From an uncultured Ardenticatenia bacterium (lineage in GTDB: Bacteria; Chloroflexota; Anaerolineae; 4572-78; NAK82): DNA of 64,000 nucleotides. Of this stretch, positions 1 through 8,582 are shown in pieces; position 1 is the first letter of the stretch, and each line of letters begins with the position of its first letter. Location: assembly GCA_937127125.1 (NCBI GenBank), contig CAKZLO010000075.1, forward strand, positions 46,384-110,383. The letters are read 5' to 3'. Both the position numbers and the translations under genes were made by a program. The notes below the pieces were generated by a model that ran no database searches, had not been told where the DNA came from, and saw only the letters and a program-made list of their open reading frames with translations.

Positions 1-2
1 TG

Positions 3-869
3 TGCTTCAGTACTGGTTATCAGACAAATCTGGGTACTATCTCTGCTCTAGTTGGCCGCCGGGATGTCGCCGTGGTGGACAAAGAAGACCATGCAAGCAT
101 TGTGGACGGCTGCCGCTTTTCTATGGGCACCATCAAGCGCTTCCGCCACAACGATATGGATCACCTCAAGTATGTTCTGGAGAGCGTGAAAGACGCTGAT
201 GGCATTCTGGTGATTGTGGACGGAGTCTACAGCATGGAGGGCGACATCGCGCCCTTACCCCAAATCGTGGAGCTATGCAAGCGCTATGGGGCTCGGCTGA
301 TGGTGGATGATGCCCACGCATTAGGCGTGTTGGGCGGTGGGCACGGCACGGCAGCGCACTTTGGTCTGGTGGACGAGGTGGACCTTATTATGGGTACTTT
401 CAGCAAGTCGTTCGCCTCTATCGGTGGAGTGATCGCCGGCGACGAGGACGTGATCCACTACATTCAGCACCATGCACGGCCTATGATCTTTAGTGCGAGT
501 ATGGCGCCGCCCAATGTGGCGACAGTGTTAGCTTGCTTGGACGTATTAGAAAGTGAACCTCAGTGGATCGAACGTTTGTGGGAAAACACGCGGTATATGC
601 ATGCCGGGTTCAGGCGTCTGGGCTTCAACACGGGTAATAGCCAGACGCCTATTATCCCCATCATTATCGGCGACGATTTCCGCACGGTTGGCTTGTGGAT
701 GGGTCTATGGGAAGAAGGTGTTTATACCAACCCGGTGGTTGAGCCAGCGGTTTCTCCGGGCGGGCAGCGCCTGCGCACCAGTTACATGGCCACTCATACG
801 CGCGAGCAGCTGGACAAAGTGCTGCATGCATTTGAGGTGGTTGGCAAGCGCACAGGAATTATCTCCTAG
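3..869 (+). CDS. Alpha-oxoamine synthase family PLP enzyme (KBL/BioF/serine palmitoyltransferase-like), 5'-truncated
   Basis: This is the C-terminal part of a fold-type I PLP enzyme that condenses an amino acid with an acyl-CoA and releases CO2. The open frame runs in from the window edge without a start, so the N-terminus is missing. Visible motifs are STGYQTN at the left edge, VDGVYSMEGD, the VDDAHALG loop whose Asp contacts the PLP pyridine nitrogen, and GTFSKSFASIGG whose Lys (codon 405-407) should form the Schiff base. The form TFSKSFAS-GG resembles serine palmitoyltransferase-like members more than classical BioF (TFGKAFG) or KBL (TLGKALGG). That subgroup call rests on motif memory only. 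It ends 15 bp from a convergent dehydratase activator gene, so the two are not co-transcribed. Confidence 0.85.
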   Translation, partial: CFSTGYQTNLGTISALVGRRDVAVVDKEDHASIVDGCRFSMGTIKRFRHNDMDHLKYVLESVKDADGILVIVDGVYSMEGDIAPLPQIVELCKRYGARLMVDDAHALGVLGGGHGTAAHFGLVDEVDLIMGTFSKSFASIGGVIAGDEDVIHYIQHHARPMIFSASMAPPNVATVLACLDVLESEPQWIERLWENTRYMHAGFRRLGFNTGNSQTPIIPIIIGDDFRTVGLWMGLWEEGVYTNPVVEPAVSPGGQRLRTSYMATHTREQLDKVLHAFEVVGKRTGIIS

Positions 870-884
870 ACGGTGAATATGCGA

Positions 885-1661
885 TCAGGTGGTTGCGCCA
901 TCGCGCGCAACCAATGCTGCCCCAAGCGCACCAACAATCTGTGGTTCTTCCGGTACGATGAGGGGGTGACCCAGTGCCTCTTCCAGGGCGCGTACCACGC
1001 CACAGTTGCGCGCTACGCCACCTGCGAACATTACGGGCGGCTCTACCCCTACACGAGCGGCCATGGCAGCGACACGACGTGCGATCGAGCGGCAAATTCC
1101 TGCGACGATCTCTTCACGGGTTGCGCCCTCTGCTACCAGTGTCACCACTTCAGATTCGGCAAAAACGGTGCATGTGCTGGAGATCTCTGCTGCCTGCTTA
1201 GCACGCAATGCCCAGTCACCCATCTCAGGCAACGAGAGCTGCAGAGCACGTGCGATGACCTCCAGGAAACGCCCTGTGCCGGCGGCGCATTTATCGTTCA
1301 TTGCGAAGTCCAGTGGTCTGCCGCCTGCCCCTACAGCTACCACCTTGGAATCTTGTCCTCCGATGTCGATCACTGTCTGAACCTGAGGGTGCAGAAAATA
1401 GGCACCGCGCGCGTAACAGGTTATTTCAGTCACCTGTTGGTGGGCAAAATCGACCGCCACTCGCCCGTAGCCGGTCGCTACAATGCGTTGCAACTGAGTG
1501 CGCTCGATACCCGAGTGGCTTAGTGCCAGGTCTAAAGCCTCTTCAGCGGCGCGTCGACTGCTGTAGCCGGTGTCCACAATAGACCATCCTACAATGCGTT
1601 CGTCTTCCAAAATGAGCGCTTCACCTGAGGTGGAACCAATATCTATACCTGCCACATACAT
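885..1661 (-). CDS. 2-hydroxyacyl-CoA dehydratase activator, BadF/BadG/HgdC ATPase
   Basis: The 258-residue length is normal for HgdC-type 'archerase' activators, which are homodimeric ATPases carrying one [4Fe-4S] cluster between subunits. They inject an electron into the dehydratase or benzoyl-CoA reductase at the cost of ATP. Visible are the sugar-kinase/Hsp70 phosphate loop GIDIGSTS (residues 5-12), the second phosphate loop DIGGQDSK (about 99-106), NDKCAAGTGRF and SSTCTVFAESEV. Cys125 and Cys164 lie at the spacing of the two cluster ligands of HgdC. A GGAGG ribosome binding site lies 12 nt upstream of the ATG. It is the last gene of the minus-strand unit, 66 bp after the dehydratase-like gene it presumably serves. 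Confidence 0.93.
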   Translation of the reverse strand: MYVAGIDIGSTSGEALILEDERIVGWSIVDTGYSSRRAAEEALDLALSHSGIERTQLQRIVATGYGRVAVDFAHQQVTEITCYARGAYFLHPQVQTVIDIGGQDSKVVAVGAGGRPLDFAMNDKCAAGTGRFLEVIARALQLSLPEMGDWALRAKQAAEISSTCTVFAESEVVTLVAEGATREEIVAGICRSIARRVAAMAARVGVEPPVMFAGGVARNCGVVRALEEALGHPLIVPEEPQIVGALGAALVARDGATT

Positions 1662-1727
1662 AAAGTGATAAGACCTCCATCGCCTAGCATTAGCTTGATA
1701 CTGCCAAGATGCTCAGTTAGCGAGTAT

Positions 1728-2975
1728 CTACAACAGCATCTCTATGAAAGCTTCGAGGCGCGTGTGCAACGGGCCTAGTTGTAAATTACTCGGGTCGATA
1801 CAATCCCCATCCAGAATGAGCAAAGGGACTCCTTCTTGACGCAGGCGTGCCCGCAATACATGCAAGGCGCCTGCCGATTGACGACAACCCCAATGACTGA
1901 AGTGAATAGCTCCTTGGCAATGATACCGTTGAATGAGACGTAACGCCATCTCTGCACGCCGTTGTATGGGACCATTAAAGAAAAGAGAGACCATCTTTCG
2001 CGCCAGGGAGCGTAACGGATCACGTTCATCCAGCTCGTCCCACCAGATGGTACTAACCTCCTCCCAAGCAACAACGCCACCTAAATCATCTTCCAGGTGG
2101 GACAGCAGCTCACTCTCGAAGTAGGGCATCAAGTGCATCCAATAGAGACGCACTCTTTGGAGGGTTTGCTCAGGTTGGCTGCTGGTAATGCGCTGACGTG
2201 TATAGTCACGCAACGTTTGATAATAGCGGATGCCACTCGGATGGCCAAACATCGCTGTGAGCATTCCTAGCTGGTCCCGCATGCCCGATCCACGCAGAGG
2301 GGCTGGCTGCGCTTCGCGTAACATAGCAACCTCTAACGCCAGCGTGCGTGCCTTGTTGGACAGATGTAGTGCATGGCGTAAACGATCCAGATCAAAGACA
2401 ATACCCAGCGTCTCACACCAGTGTTCGATCAACCGCTGCAGTTGAGCTGTCGAATAATCCACTGCTTCTTTGTTTTCGCGCTGAGGCACGTCGAGTAGGA
2501 AGAAAGGCTTCCCTTCAGCATGTGCGAAGTTGCTCAGCATCTGGCTGGCCAGATCGCATGTGTGGGACGTGGCGACAACAGCATCCATACGCGGAAACAG
2601 TCGGCTGACGCGCAGACCTGCAGCGCTGCGATGCACCGTGCACAAGTCAACCGGATAGCCTAGTGCAGCTGCTTGTGACACACCCAATGCACTCAATCCC
2701 ATCGAGGCAGCCAGCCCGGCCCACGTCTCGGGGAAAAAAGGCACGATCCCCAACCCCCAGAAAAGTTCACTTGGGACGAAAATATTGCTCCATACAACTG
2801 GTCGTGTGCGTGAGGCGTAAGCTGCACGTGCCATCTCCAGGAAGAAATCCGCGGAAACATGGTGATGCGGCTTCTGAGGACGCCCGGCAAGCAGAGCTTG
2901 GACAAGCCGAAGACCAAGTGGAGAACGCAGCAGCCAGCTTAGTAGTCGAATCCGCACGTCTTTCGGGTCATTCAT
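1728..2975 (-). CDS. 2-hydroxyacyl-CoA dehydratase subunit, HgdB/FldB-like family (415 aa)
   Basis: This is one of two tandem paralogues of the HgdA/HgdB/BcrB/BcrC superfamily, whose members bind [4Fe-4S] clusters and catalyse radical dehydration or ring reduction. I see the family-type N-terminal segment around LFWGLGIVPFFPETWA, the internal SHTCDLASQ, and a C-terminal HFSHWGCRQSAGA followed by GVPLLILDGDCID. The conserved cysteines are candidate cluster ligands. The ATG at 2975-2973 overlaps the TGA of the upstream paralogue by ATGA, so the two subunits should be translated together as a heterodimer. The activator follows downstream. The substrate cannot be read from the sequence; 2-hydroxyacyl-CoA, benzoyl-CoA-type or double-cubane activities are all possible. 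Confidence 0.82.
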   Translation of the reverse strand: MNDPKDVRIRLLSWLLRSPLGLRLVQALLAGRPQKPHHHVSADFFLEMARAAYASRTRPVVWSNIFVPSELFWGLGIVPFFPETWAGLAASMGLSALGVSQAAALGYPVDLCTVHRSAAGLRVSRLFPRMDAVVATSHTCDLASQMLSNFAHAEGKPFFLLDVPQRENKEAVDYSTAQLQRLIEHWCETLGIVFDLDRLRHALHLSNKARTLALEVAMLREAQPAPLRGSGMRDQLGMLTAMFGHPSGIRYYQTLRDYTRQRITSSQPEQTLQRVRLYWMHLMPYFESELLSHLEDDLGGVVAWEEVSTIWWDELDERDPLRSLARKMVSLFFNGPIQRRAEMALRLIQRYHCQGAIHFSHWGCRQSAGALHVLRARLRQEGVPLLILDGDCIDPSNLQLGPLHTRLEAFIEMLL

Positions 2976-4057
2976 TTGTGGCGTATCATCTCCAAGAAGG
3001 CCTCGATGCGCGTGCGATGTTGACCGCTGAGCACCTCGTCCTCTAGTTCTAACAAGAGAACTGGGATCCCAACCCGCTCCATCTCGGCCTGGAGCAGCGG
3101 ATATTCTGCCAGCGGAAGATCACAGAATTTGCTATAGGCGCAGATAACAGCGTGCGCACCGCGGTCGCGTGCTAGCTGAGCGAGGTAGTCAAGCCGTCGC
3201 CGGATGGCACGGGTGCGTGGCGCAGGTGGTTTGGTAAGGTGAGCTTCAGCCAAAGAGGCAAGGAGGTCTTCGAGTGTCTCACCTTTCTCGGGGACTTGTT
3301 GTGCTACGGATAGTTCGTCTAGGTCGGAGACTTCAGTGACTACACGTGCGCCGGTAGATTCTATTTGACGCACGACACTCGTGGGAGTTGCCAGTTCCGC
3401 GATTAGCAGGAGGCGCGTTCCCGCATCAGTTGCTTTGTTCACCTGCACTTCACTGGGCATTGACGCCGACATGGCATTTACTTGGTGTTGCAGTGCCTCG
3501 TTTGCGCGCTGTGGGTGTTCGGTGAGCGCCAATCGGCGCAGATTGCGGTAAAGTAGGGTGGGCAGGTTACCACGCAACCAGCTAGCTTTAAGCGACTCTA
3601 ACAGGTGGCGCTGCTCGTTATACACAGCGATCGCGGAGCGCAAGTGTCCAACGGTTAACTTATTGCCGGTATGTGATTCTATCTCTCTCGACAGGTCAGC
3701 CAGCAAGCTGGCAAAACGCCTGATTGCCAGGCTGTCATTTGTACGTGGCACCTCCAGGTAGCCCCATATCGGCACTGGTACATATTCTGCCCAGACATCC
3801 CGTAGGCGGCGGGACGAGTCATCATCGTCCGTAAAGATCACAGCTTGTATTCTGGGTCTTTCTTCCTCCAGAAAGCTGGCCAGCAGGTTGCGAGTCAGGG
3901 CACAAAAGTTGCGCGGCAAGTACATCTCAGCTAAAGTGGGCTTGGTGGCAGTGGGGAAGACACGCACGGGCACGCAGCCCAGCGCGAAAAGGAGCTCGCG
4001 TGGCACAAAGGAGCTGAACAGGCCAACGGTCGGCCCATTGTCGGTATATGCCTTCAT
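2972..4057 (-). CDS. 2-hydroxyacyl-CoA dehydratase-like subunit (361 aa)
   Basis: This is the second HgdB-superfamily member. The N-terminus reads VGLFSSFVPRELLFALGCVPVRV, a typical opening for the family. It is followed by YLPRNFCALTRNLL, and late in the protein by AVICAYSKFCDLPL and GIPVLLLELE; the Cys residues are plausible [4Fe-4S] ligands. I chose the ATG at 4057 because it overlaps the upstream lipoprotein gene's TGA as ATGA, and AGGAGG lies about 16 nt upstream. An in-frame TTG at 4096 would add 13 residues. The gene is embedded between a glycosidase-like lipoprotein and its partner subunit with 4-base overlaps on both sides. Confidence 0.8.
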   Translation of the reverse strand: MKAYTDNGPTVGLFSSFVPRELLFALGCVPVRVFPTATKPTLAEMYLPRNFCALTRNLLASFLEEERPRIQAVIFTDDDDSSRRLRDVWAEYVPVPIWGYLEVPRTNDSLAIRRFASLLADLSREIESHTGNKLTVGHLRSAIAVYNEQRHLLESLKASWLRGNLPTLLYRNLRRLALTEHPQRANEALQHQVNAMSASMPSEVQVNKATDAGTRLLLIAELATPTSVVRQIESTGARVVTEVSDLDELSVAQQVPEKGETLEDLLASLAEAHLTKPPAPRTRAIRRRLDYLAQLARDRGAHAVICAYSKFCDLPLAEYPLLQAEMERVGIPVLLLELEDEVLSGQHRTRIEAFLEMIRHK

Positions 4058-5628
4058 GGTAGGGAGATTTTGCCCTCCTGCTGTCCTCTTGGCCAACGTC
4101 GCACCTCGTGGAGCCGTGGACGTCGCTTCAGCGTCTCCACAACTGGCTCCTGATCGCCTTCGCGATCATGATACCAGGCGTTGACCTCCCAGTTTGGCTC
4201 GTTATACTCAAGTGCACGTTGGGCCAAGAGCCATGTCATCGTCGCGAAATAATAGTCAGGCGCTGCGTCCAACATATAGTTGGCCTGTCGCAGTGTCCAT
4301 TCAGCCACCGTTTGTCCATCGACCACAGGGTAACGCGGGTCCTCTCCCGAACCCTTGGTAGCGCCCCCTTCTGTGGAGATCAACGGGATGGTGAACCCGA
4401 ACAGTTCGTAGAATTGGTCGTGCCAAGCGATAAAGTGTAGAAAGCAAGTAGAGTCGTCGGCCAGGTTGTCCCCCACGTAGTAGCCGCCAGGCTCGCGTGC
4501 TGTGGCGCGCGCGTGGTTGATCTTGGCCACTTGCTCTGGGGTCAGCTGGTGTCGTTCAATCTCAGCTTGGGTTAATGGACGACTTGTGAGGTTTACTTCG
4601 TCAAACGGGTAGTCGGGTGGATGATTAATATTGTAATTATGAATAGGTGCCCAGGAAAAGTAGAGAGTCTCGGTATTGCCCTGGTTGCGCAGGGCATCGA
4701 AGAACAGGTAGAAAAAGTCCTGTCGCCAGTTCACCCTCTTCTTGGAAGGAGCAAACATAGAAGGCAAGCTGGGATAACCGCCCGCCTGATAGATCACGCG
4801 AGCAGCCTCCGCCCATATGTAGGCTAGATATTCTGGCTGAGGTATTCCGCCTTTTTGACACCAACCACCTGGCTTGCCTGGCAGGTTAGGCTCATTGTAC
4901 AGTTCGTAGTAGTATACCCCTTTCGCCACATAATGGCGCACCAGGGCCTCCAGCTGTGTTGCGTCAAACGGTTCATTACAGCGCTGGTAAAGGCGCAGCA
5001 CAGGCATTATACCGCGGCTGACCATCTCCTCAATCGTGTGGTCGTATGCGCGGCCACGTACACCGTCGTTGAGCAGTTTTACCCAGCGAATGTTCATACG
5101 CGTTAACTCTGAGACGAAGTAGCTAGTCGCCTCGATGGATTGGGCGTGTAGGTGTGTGCTCCAGTGTATGCCCAGCCCGTTGTCCTGAGGTGGACGCGGG
5201 AAGGCACTCAGTGGTAATGGCGCTTGAGGCAGAGGACGTCCGAGTGGCTTTGTTACCTGGGTCAACGGGGTAGAAGTAGGGGACAGATCTGGTGGAGTGA
5301 GAGTGCTATCCAGCATCACAGGTGTCGTGCCGGCCGCTGCAATCTGAGAAAGCTTGGTGTAAGGGGTAGGTAATGATGTGGAGACGAATTGGTCTGGATG
5401 AAGAGACTCGGGTGTAAGAGCATTGCAACCCATCAAAGTAGCAACCACCAACCCGATCAGAAACATTGTTGTCTCGAGGTTGGTGCGCTGTCCTTGCCTG
5501 GGCATTGTGCGCATATTGCTACCATAACCTGTGCCGTAATGCAAGCGTCTCGGTCGTTCCAGCTTGCCGATTAGCCCGATCTCACCGTGTGCAAAAGGTG
5601 TCGGGAACATGTGCCTCCGAGATACCAT
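4054..5628 (-). CDS. Glycoside hydrolase-like (beta/alpha)8 lipoprotein
   Basis: This is a probable exported lipoprotein. A hydrophobic stretch around residues 55-67 ends in a lipobox-like TLMGC, so mature protein would start at that Cys. The real start may therefore be an internal Met (codon 39 at 5514 or codon 55) rather than the outermost ATG. A Thr/Pro-rich linker follows, then a TIM-barrel-like domain with LGIHWS, YYYELYNEPN (Glu after Asn is the usual clan GH-A acid/base) and PLISTEGGAT (candidate nucleophile Glu). This resembles GH5/GH39-type enzymes, but family and substrate are not determinable by eye. It is translationally coupled (ATGA) to the downstream dehydratase-type subunit, an odd pairing. 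It starts 38 bp after the CBS-dehydrogenase gene. Confidence 0.7.
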   Translation of the reverse strand: MVSRRHMFPTPFAHGEIGLIGKLERPRRLHYGTGYGSNMRTMPRQGQRTNLETTMFLIGLVVATLMGCNALTPESLHPDQFVSTSLPTPYTKLSQIAAAGTTPVMLDSTLTPPDLSPTSTPLTQVTKPLGRPLPQAPLPLSAFPRPPQDNGLGIHWSTHLHAQSIEATSYFVSELTRMNIRWVKLLNDGVRGRAYDHTIEEMVSRGIMPVLRLYQRCNEPFDATQLEALVRHYVAKGVYYYELYNEPNLPGKPGGWCQKGGIPQPEYLAYIWAEAARVIYQAGGYPSLPSMFAPSKKRVNWRQDFFYLFFDALRNQGNTETLYFSWAPIHNYNINHPPDYPFDEVNLTSRPLTQAEIERHQLTPEQVAKINHARATAREPGGYYVGDNLADDSTCFLHFIAWHDQFYELFGFTIPLISTEGGATKGSGEDPRYPVVDGQTVAEWTLRQANYMLDAAPDYYFATMTWLLAQRALEYNEPNWEVNAWYHDREGDQEPVVETLKRRPRLHEVRRWPRGQQEGKISLP

Positions 5629-5666
5629 AGGGCTTGATCGGTCAGTTGAGGGATTGTCTCGCGTTC

Positions 5667-7562
5667 CTACCCCTGCGCTTGCAGTAGGCGATACAGCGTA
5701 CGACGTGCCAGGATGTCCCCGCTGATGACACCCAGCACACGACCTTCTCGCACCACCGGCATCGCTGATATCTCATGGTATTCCAGCTTGTGCACCACAT
5801 CTAGAATGCTCGCCTCCGGCGACACGCTGACCACCTCCTGCGTCATTACCTGTGCCAATGGCATGTCCTGTGGCCCTCCTGTTTCGGCAGACGCGCGTGT
5901 GATGTCCCAATCGGTCACCACACCTACCAGTTTCCCTTGCGTCGAGATCACTGCCAGCATGTCACTCTTGGTCTCGATCAGCAGCTGGGCTGCCTCGCCC
6001 ACTGTGCTTCCCTCTACGATGGTGGGCAGCGGCTCCATGATATCCGCCACGGTGCGATAACGCTCGCTAGAAGCAATGCGTCCAATGCTAATACGTTCAG
6101 CTGCCTCACACGGCAACATGTCTGGGTCGCTGACGAGCAGGTCGATCATCTCTATATTACGCCGGATCACCTCATCGCGCTTTGCTTCACCGGCCAGCCG
6201 ACGCTGTTCAGCTAGCGCTTGGAACTGGGCGCGGTGCTCCTCCAGCCATTGGACAACCGCTTCTTGGTCACCTAACATAGCAGGAGGAATGCGCAATGCC
6301 TCAGGCGTTCTGATGGCGTGTTCTTGCGCCGCGAAGATGACACCGCCTGAGTTGACCAAATAGTCTGTGGCAATTAGCACCCCTGCTTGCCAATAAACAG
6401 CACGCTCCATGCGTGCCCGTGCTGCCTTACGCGCTGGGTCGGGAGAGTAGGTGTTGGCACCTTCGACGATCATGCGCCACCTGCCCATCCGATCTACAGT
6501 CATACAAGGGTGTGAAGCAGCATCCACAGCCAGATAATTCGCTACCGGCGCGGCGGGGACAAAGCAGAAAGCGGACTCGCGCAGCAGGTCATCACGCGCG
6601 GTGGAAAACTTCACCGAGGATTGACAGGATTGCGCTTCTTCTAGATGCTGAAGAAAATAATGTAGCGCGACGGTGCCATATTTTGCTCGTAAGCGCAGCA
6701 GCTCCTCAACAGGGAGACCATCTTGGCTGAACAAGTAGCCTGTCTCATCGCTCACACCCAAAATGCGTGGTATCTGAGCCGCTTCACCTGGAGGCTTTCC
6801 CGGGTACCCTGTTGCCAACATGCGTGCTACGTGAGACCCCACTGCACCAAAACCCTGAATCAGTACCGTCAGTTCTGCACGAGAGGGTACCTGTAAGTCG
6901 GCAAATTGGGGCAGGGCTCTCAAGCGTGGCATCTCTTCTAGCAATGTGTGAATGGCAATCACTACTCCACCAGCCGCAGCACCCAGTTCATCGATGCGGT
7001 TACCGCCCATCTCGGCTGGCTTGGAAAGCACACAGTCGAGGCCGTTTTCGATGGCGATGATTTTCATATCCGCATCGTCTGTACCGACGTCCGGCCCAGG
7101 CAGGTAGAGCTCATGATAACGGTGGATCAGACGGGCAAAGCGACGGATGATCTCCTCCCGCCTCGCTCCTTTCACTCCGGGATCGGCCACAATCCCGCTC
7201 TTGCCACCGCCGTAGGGCAGGGCAGCCGCTGCATTTTTGAGCGTCATTCCTCGTGCCAGGCTGTGAATAGCGGATGGCGTCACGTCGGGCAACATACGGA
7301 TGCCACCCATCGCGGGACGTCCCATAGCCAGGTTATCCACTACAAGATAGCCGCCGACCTCCAGGGGGCTTTCGTCATCCCACATGCACACCACCAGCCG
7401 TGGCCCAAGATGGTCTACTTCGATACCCAGACGATGTAGACGTTCCACGTCAGTGGGGCCGAATTCCATGTAAGCGCGACCATTCTCACGTTGCAGGCGG
7501 TTACGCCAGGTGCGCTCCGGCAATACATCGTGAAGGAACTCACTCATTCTTTTAGGGATCAT
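5667..7562 (-). CDS. Glu/Leu/Phe/Val dehydrogenase fused to a C-terminal CBS-domain pair
   Basis: Residues 1 to about 470 form an amino-acid dehydrogenase of the GDH family (2-oxoacid + NH3 + NAD(P)H to amino acid). Visible are GGIRM, the Lys109/Lys121 region (TLKN...GGGKSGI), GPDVGTDDADM, the Rossmann segment LIQGFGAVGSHVA and VEGANTYSPD. Residues from about 500 to 631 form two CBS motifs (DIMEPLPTIVEGSTVGEAAQLL and QVMTQEVVSVSPEASILDVV), each with the VGVVTDWD/LGVISGD type of nucleotide-binding strand. Family enzymes are normally about 420 residues, so the 631-residue length is explained by the fusion. CBS pairs usually bind adenine nucleotides, so allosteric control by energy charge is a reasonable inference. 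AGGAGGG lies 4 nt before the ATG. Confidence 0.88.
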   Translation of the reverse strand: MIPKRMSEFLHDVLPERTWRNRLQRENGRAYMEFGPTDVERLHRLGIEVDHLGPRLVVCMWDDESPLEVGGYLVVDNLAMGRPAMGGIRMLPDVTPSAIHSLARGMTLKNAAAALPYGGGKSGIVADPGVKGARREEIIRRFARLIHRYHELYLPGPDVGTDDADMKIIAIENGLDCVLSKPAEMGGNRIDELGAAAGGVVIAIHTLLEEMPRLRALPQFADLQVPSRAELTVLIQGFGAVGSHVARMLATGYPGKPPGEAAQIPRILGVSDETGYLFSQDGLPVEELLRLRAKYGTVALHYFLQHLEEAQSCQSSVKFSTARDDLLRESAFCFVPAAPVANYLAVDAASHPCMTVDRMGRWRMIVEGANTYSPDPARKAARARMERAVYWQAGVLIATDYLVNSGGVIFAAQEHAIRTPEALRIPPAMLGDQEAVVQWLEEHRAQFQALAEQRRLAGEAKRDEVIRRNIEMIDLLVSDPDMLPCEAAERISIGRIASSERYRTVADIMEPLPTIVEGSTVGEAAQLLIETKSDMLAVISTQGKLVGVVTDWDITRASAETGGPQDMPLAQVMTQEVVSVSPEASILDVVHKLEYHEISAMPVVREGRVLGVISGDILARRTLYRLLQAQG

Positions 7563-7631
7563 GGTTCCCTCCTAACCATTTGCAGCGCCATGAGATCGTC
7601 TCACCATTCTAGGCGGAATATCTTGCACGCC

Positions 7632-8573
7632 TTATCGTCGGCGTCGCAGTGCGACGAACTGGGGATCGTTCTCCAACAGGAGCTGCAAACCAGTAGCTAG
7701 GTCCACACGTGGAGCGTAGTTGAGCAGTTGTCGCGCACGCGTTATATCGGCAACTAGACGACTGACCCCACCGCTCTGTGCATGCACGTATAAAACCTGT
7801 ACGCTGCGCCCGACGACGCGTTCAATCGTCTCGACCAATTGGTTAACACTGGTTTCCTGCCCTGATCCCACGTTGATGATCTGACGGTTAACACCTGGCG
7901 CAGTGGCAGCTGCGATCAGAGCACGGATCACATCGTCAATGTAAACGAAGTCGCGCGTTTGCGTTCCATCGCCGTAGACAACCAACGAGCCTCCGCCTAG
8001 AGCTTGGCGCAGGAACTGAGGGATCACTGGCGCGTGTACAGGGGGTATCGCCTGTCCCGGACCGTAGACGTTAAAGATGCGCAAACAAACGCTCTCAATG
8101 CCCCACAGAGCATTAATGATATTGACATAATGCTCACTGGCTAATTTACTGACAGCATACGGCGAAGTAGGGTTGGGGGACATGTTCTCTGTGACCGGCT
8201 GGCGCGGTTGCTCACCGTAAATGGCACCTGAAGAAGCCAGAATGACACGTTGCACCCCTGCATCACGCATCGCTTCCATCAGTGCTACGGTGCCTCCCAC
8301 GTTGGTAGCATTGTACTCGCGCGGGTAGAGGATAGACTCGGGCACTGAGACGCGTGCTGCCAGATGGTAGACACAGTCCACCTGGTGTAACAAACGCCAC
8401 AGCTTAGGCTTGTCGCACACGTCCCCCCGGGTGAAATTCACCTCGGGTAGCAGGCGCCCAGGATCACCAGCGCTCAGGTCATCAATGACGCGCACGGAGT
8501 GTCCTTCACGTATTAATTGGTTGGCAAGTGCTGAGCCAATGAAGCCGGCCCCTCCAGTGACGAGGAACTGCAT
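7632..8573 (-). CDS. NAD-dependent sugar-nucleotide epimerase/dehydratase (extended SDR, GalE-like)
   Basis: The 313-residue protein starts with the NAD-binding TGGAGFIGS loop and a D-D-LS acidic pair. It contains HLAARVSVPES, LASSGAIYGE and the catalytic YAVSK (Tyr-x3-Lys), followed by RIFNVYGPGQ and a DFVYIDDV segment. This is the layout of UDP-glucose 4-epimerase-like enzymes that act on nucleotide-linked sugars. The exact substrate is not decidable; UDP-Glc/Gal or UDP-GlcNAc 4-epimerase, or dTDP-glucose dehydratase relatives, are possible. It lies 9 bp downstream of the GNAT-like gene and 69 bp upstream of the GDH-CBS gene, within the long minus-strand unit. Confidence 0.9.
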   Translation of the reverse strand: MQFLVTGGAGFIGSALANQLIREGHSVRVIDDLSAGDPGRLLPEVNFTRGDVCDKPKLWRLLHQVDCVYHLAARVSVPESILYPREYNATNVGGTVALMEAMRDAGVQRVILASSGAIYGEQPRQPVTENMSPNPTSPYAVSKLASEHYVNIINALWGIESVCLRIFNVYGPGQAIPPVHAPVIPQFLRQALGGGSLVVYGDGTQTRDFVYIDDVIRALIAAATAPGVNRQIINVGSGQETSVNQLVETIERVVGRSVQVLYVHAQSGGVSRLVADITRARQLLNYAPRVDLATGLQLLLENDPQFVALRRRR

Positions 8574-8582
8574 CGTGGTTCT

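Noticed and set aside
873..1523. Long plus-strand frame of 216 codons opposite the dehydratase activator gene
   Set aside because: The minus strand has complete HgdC motifs and correct length; this frame has a Cys/Thr-rich composition and no ribosome binding site.
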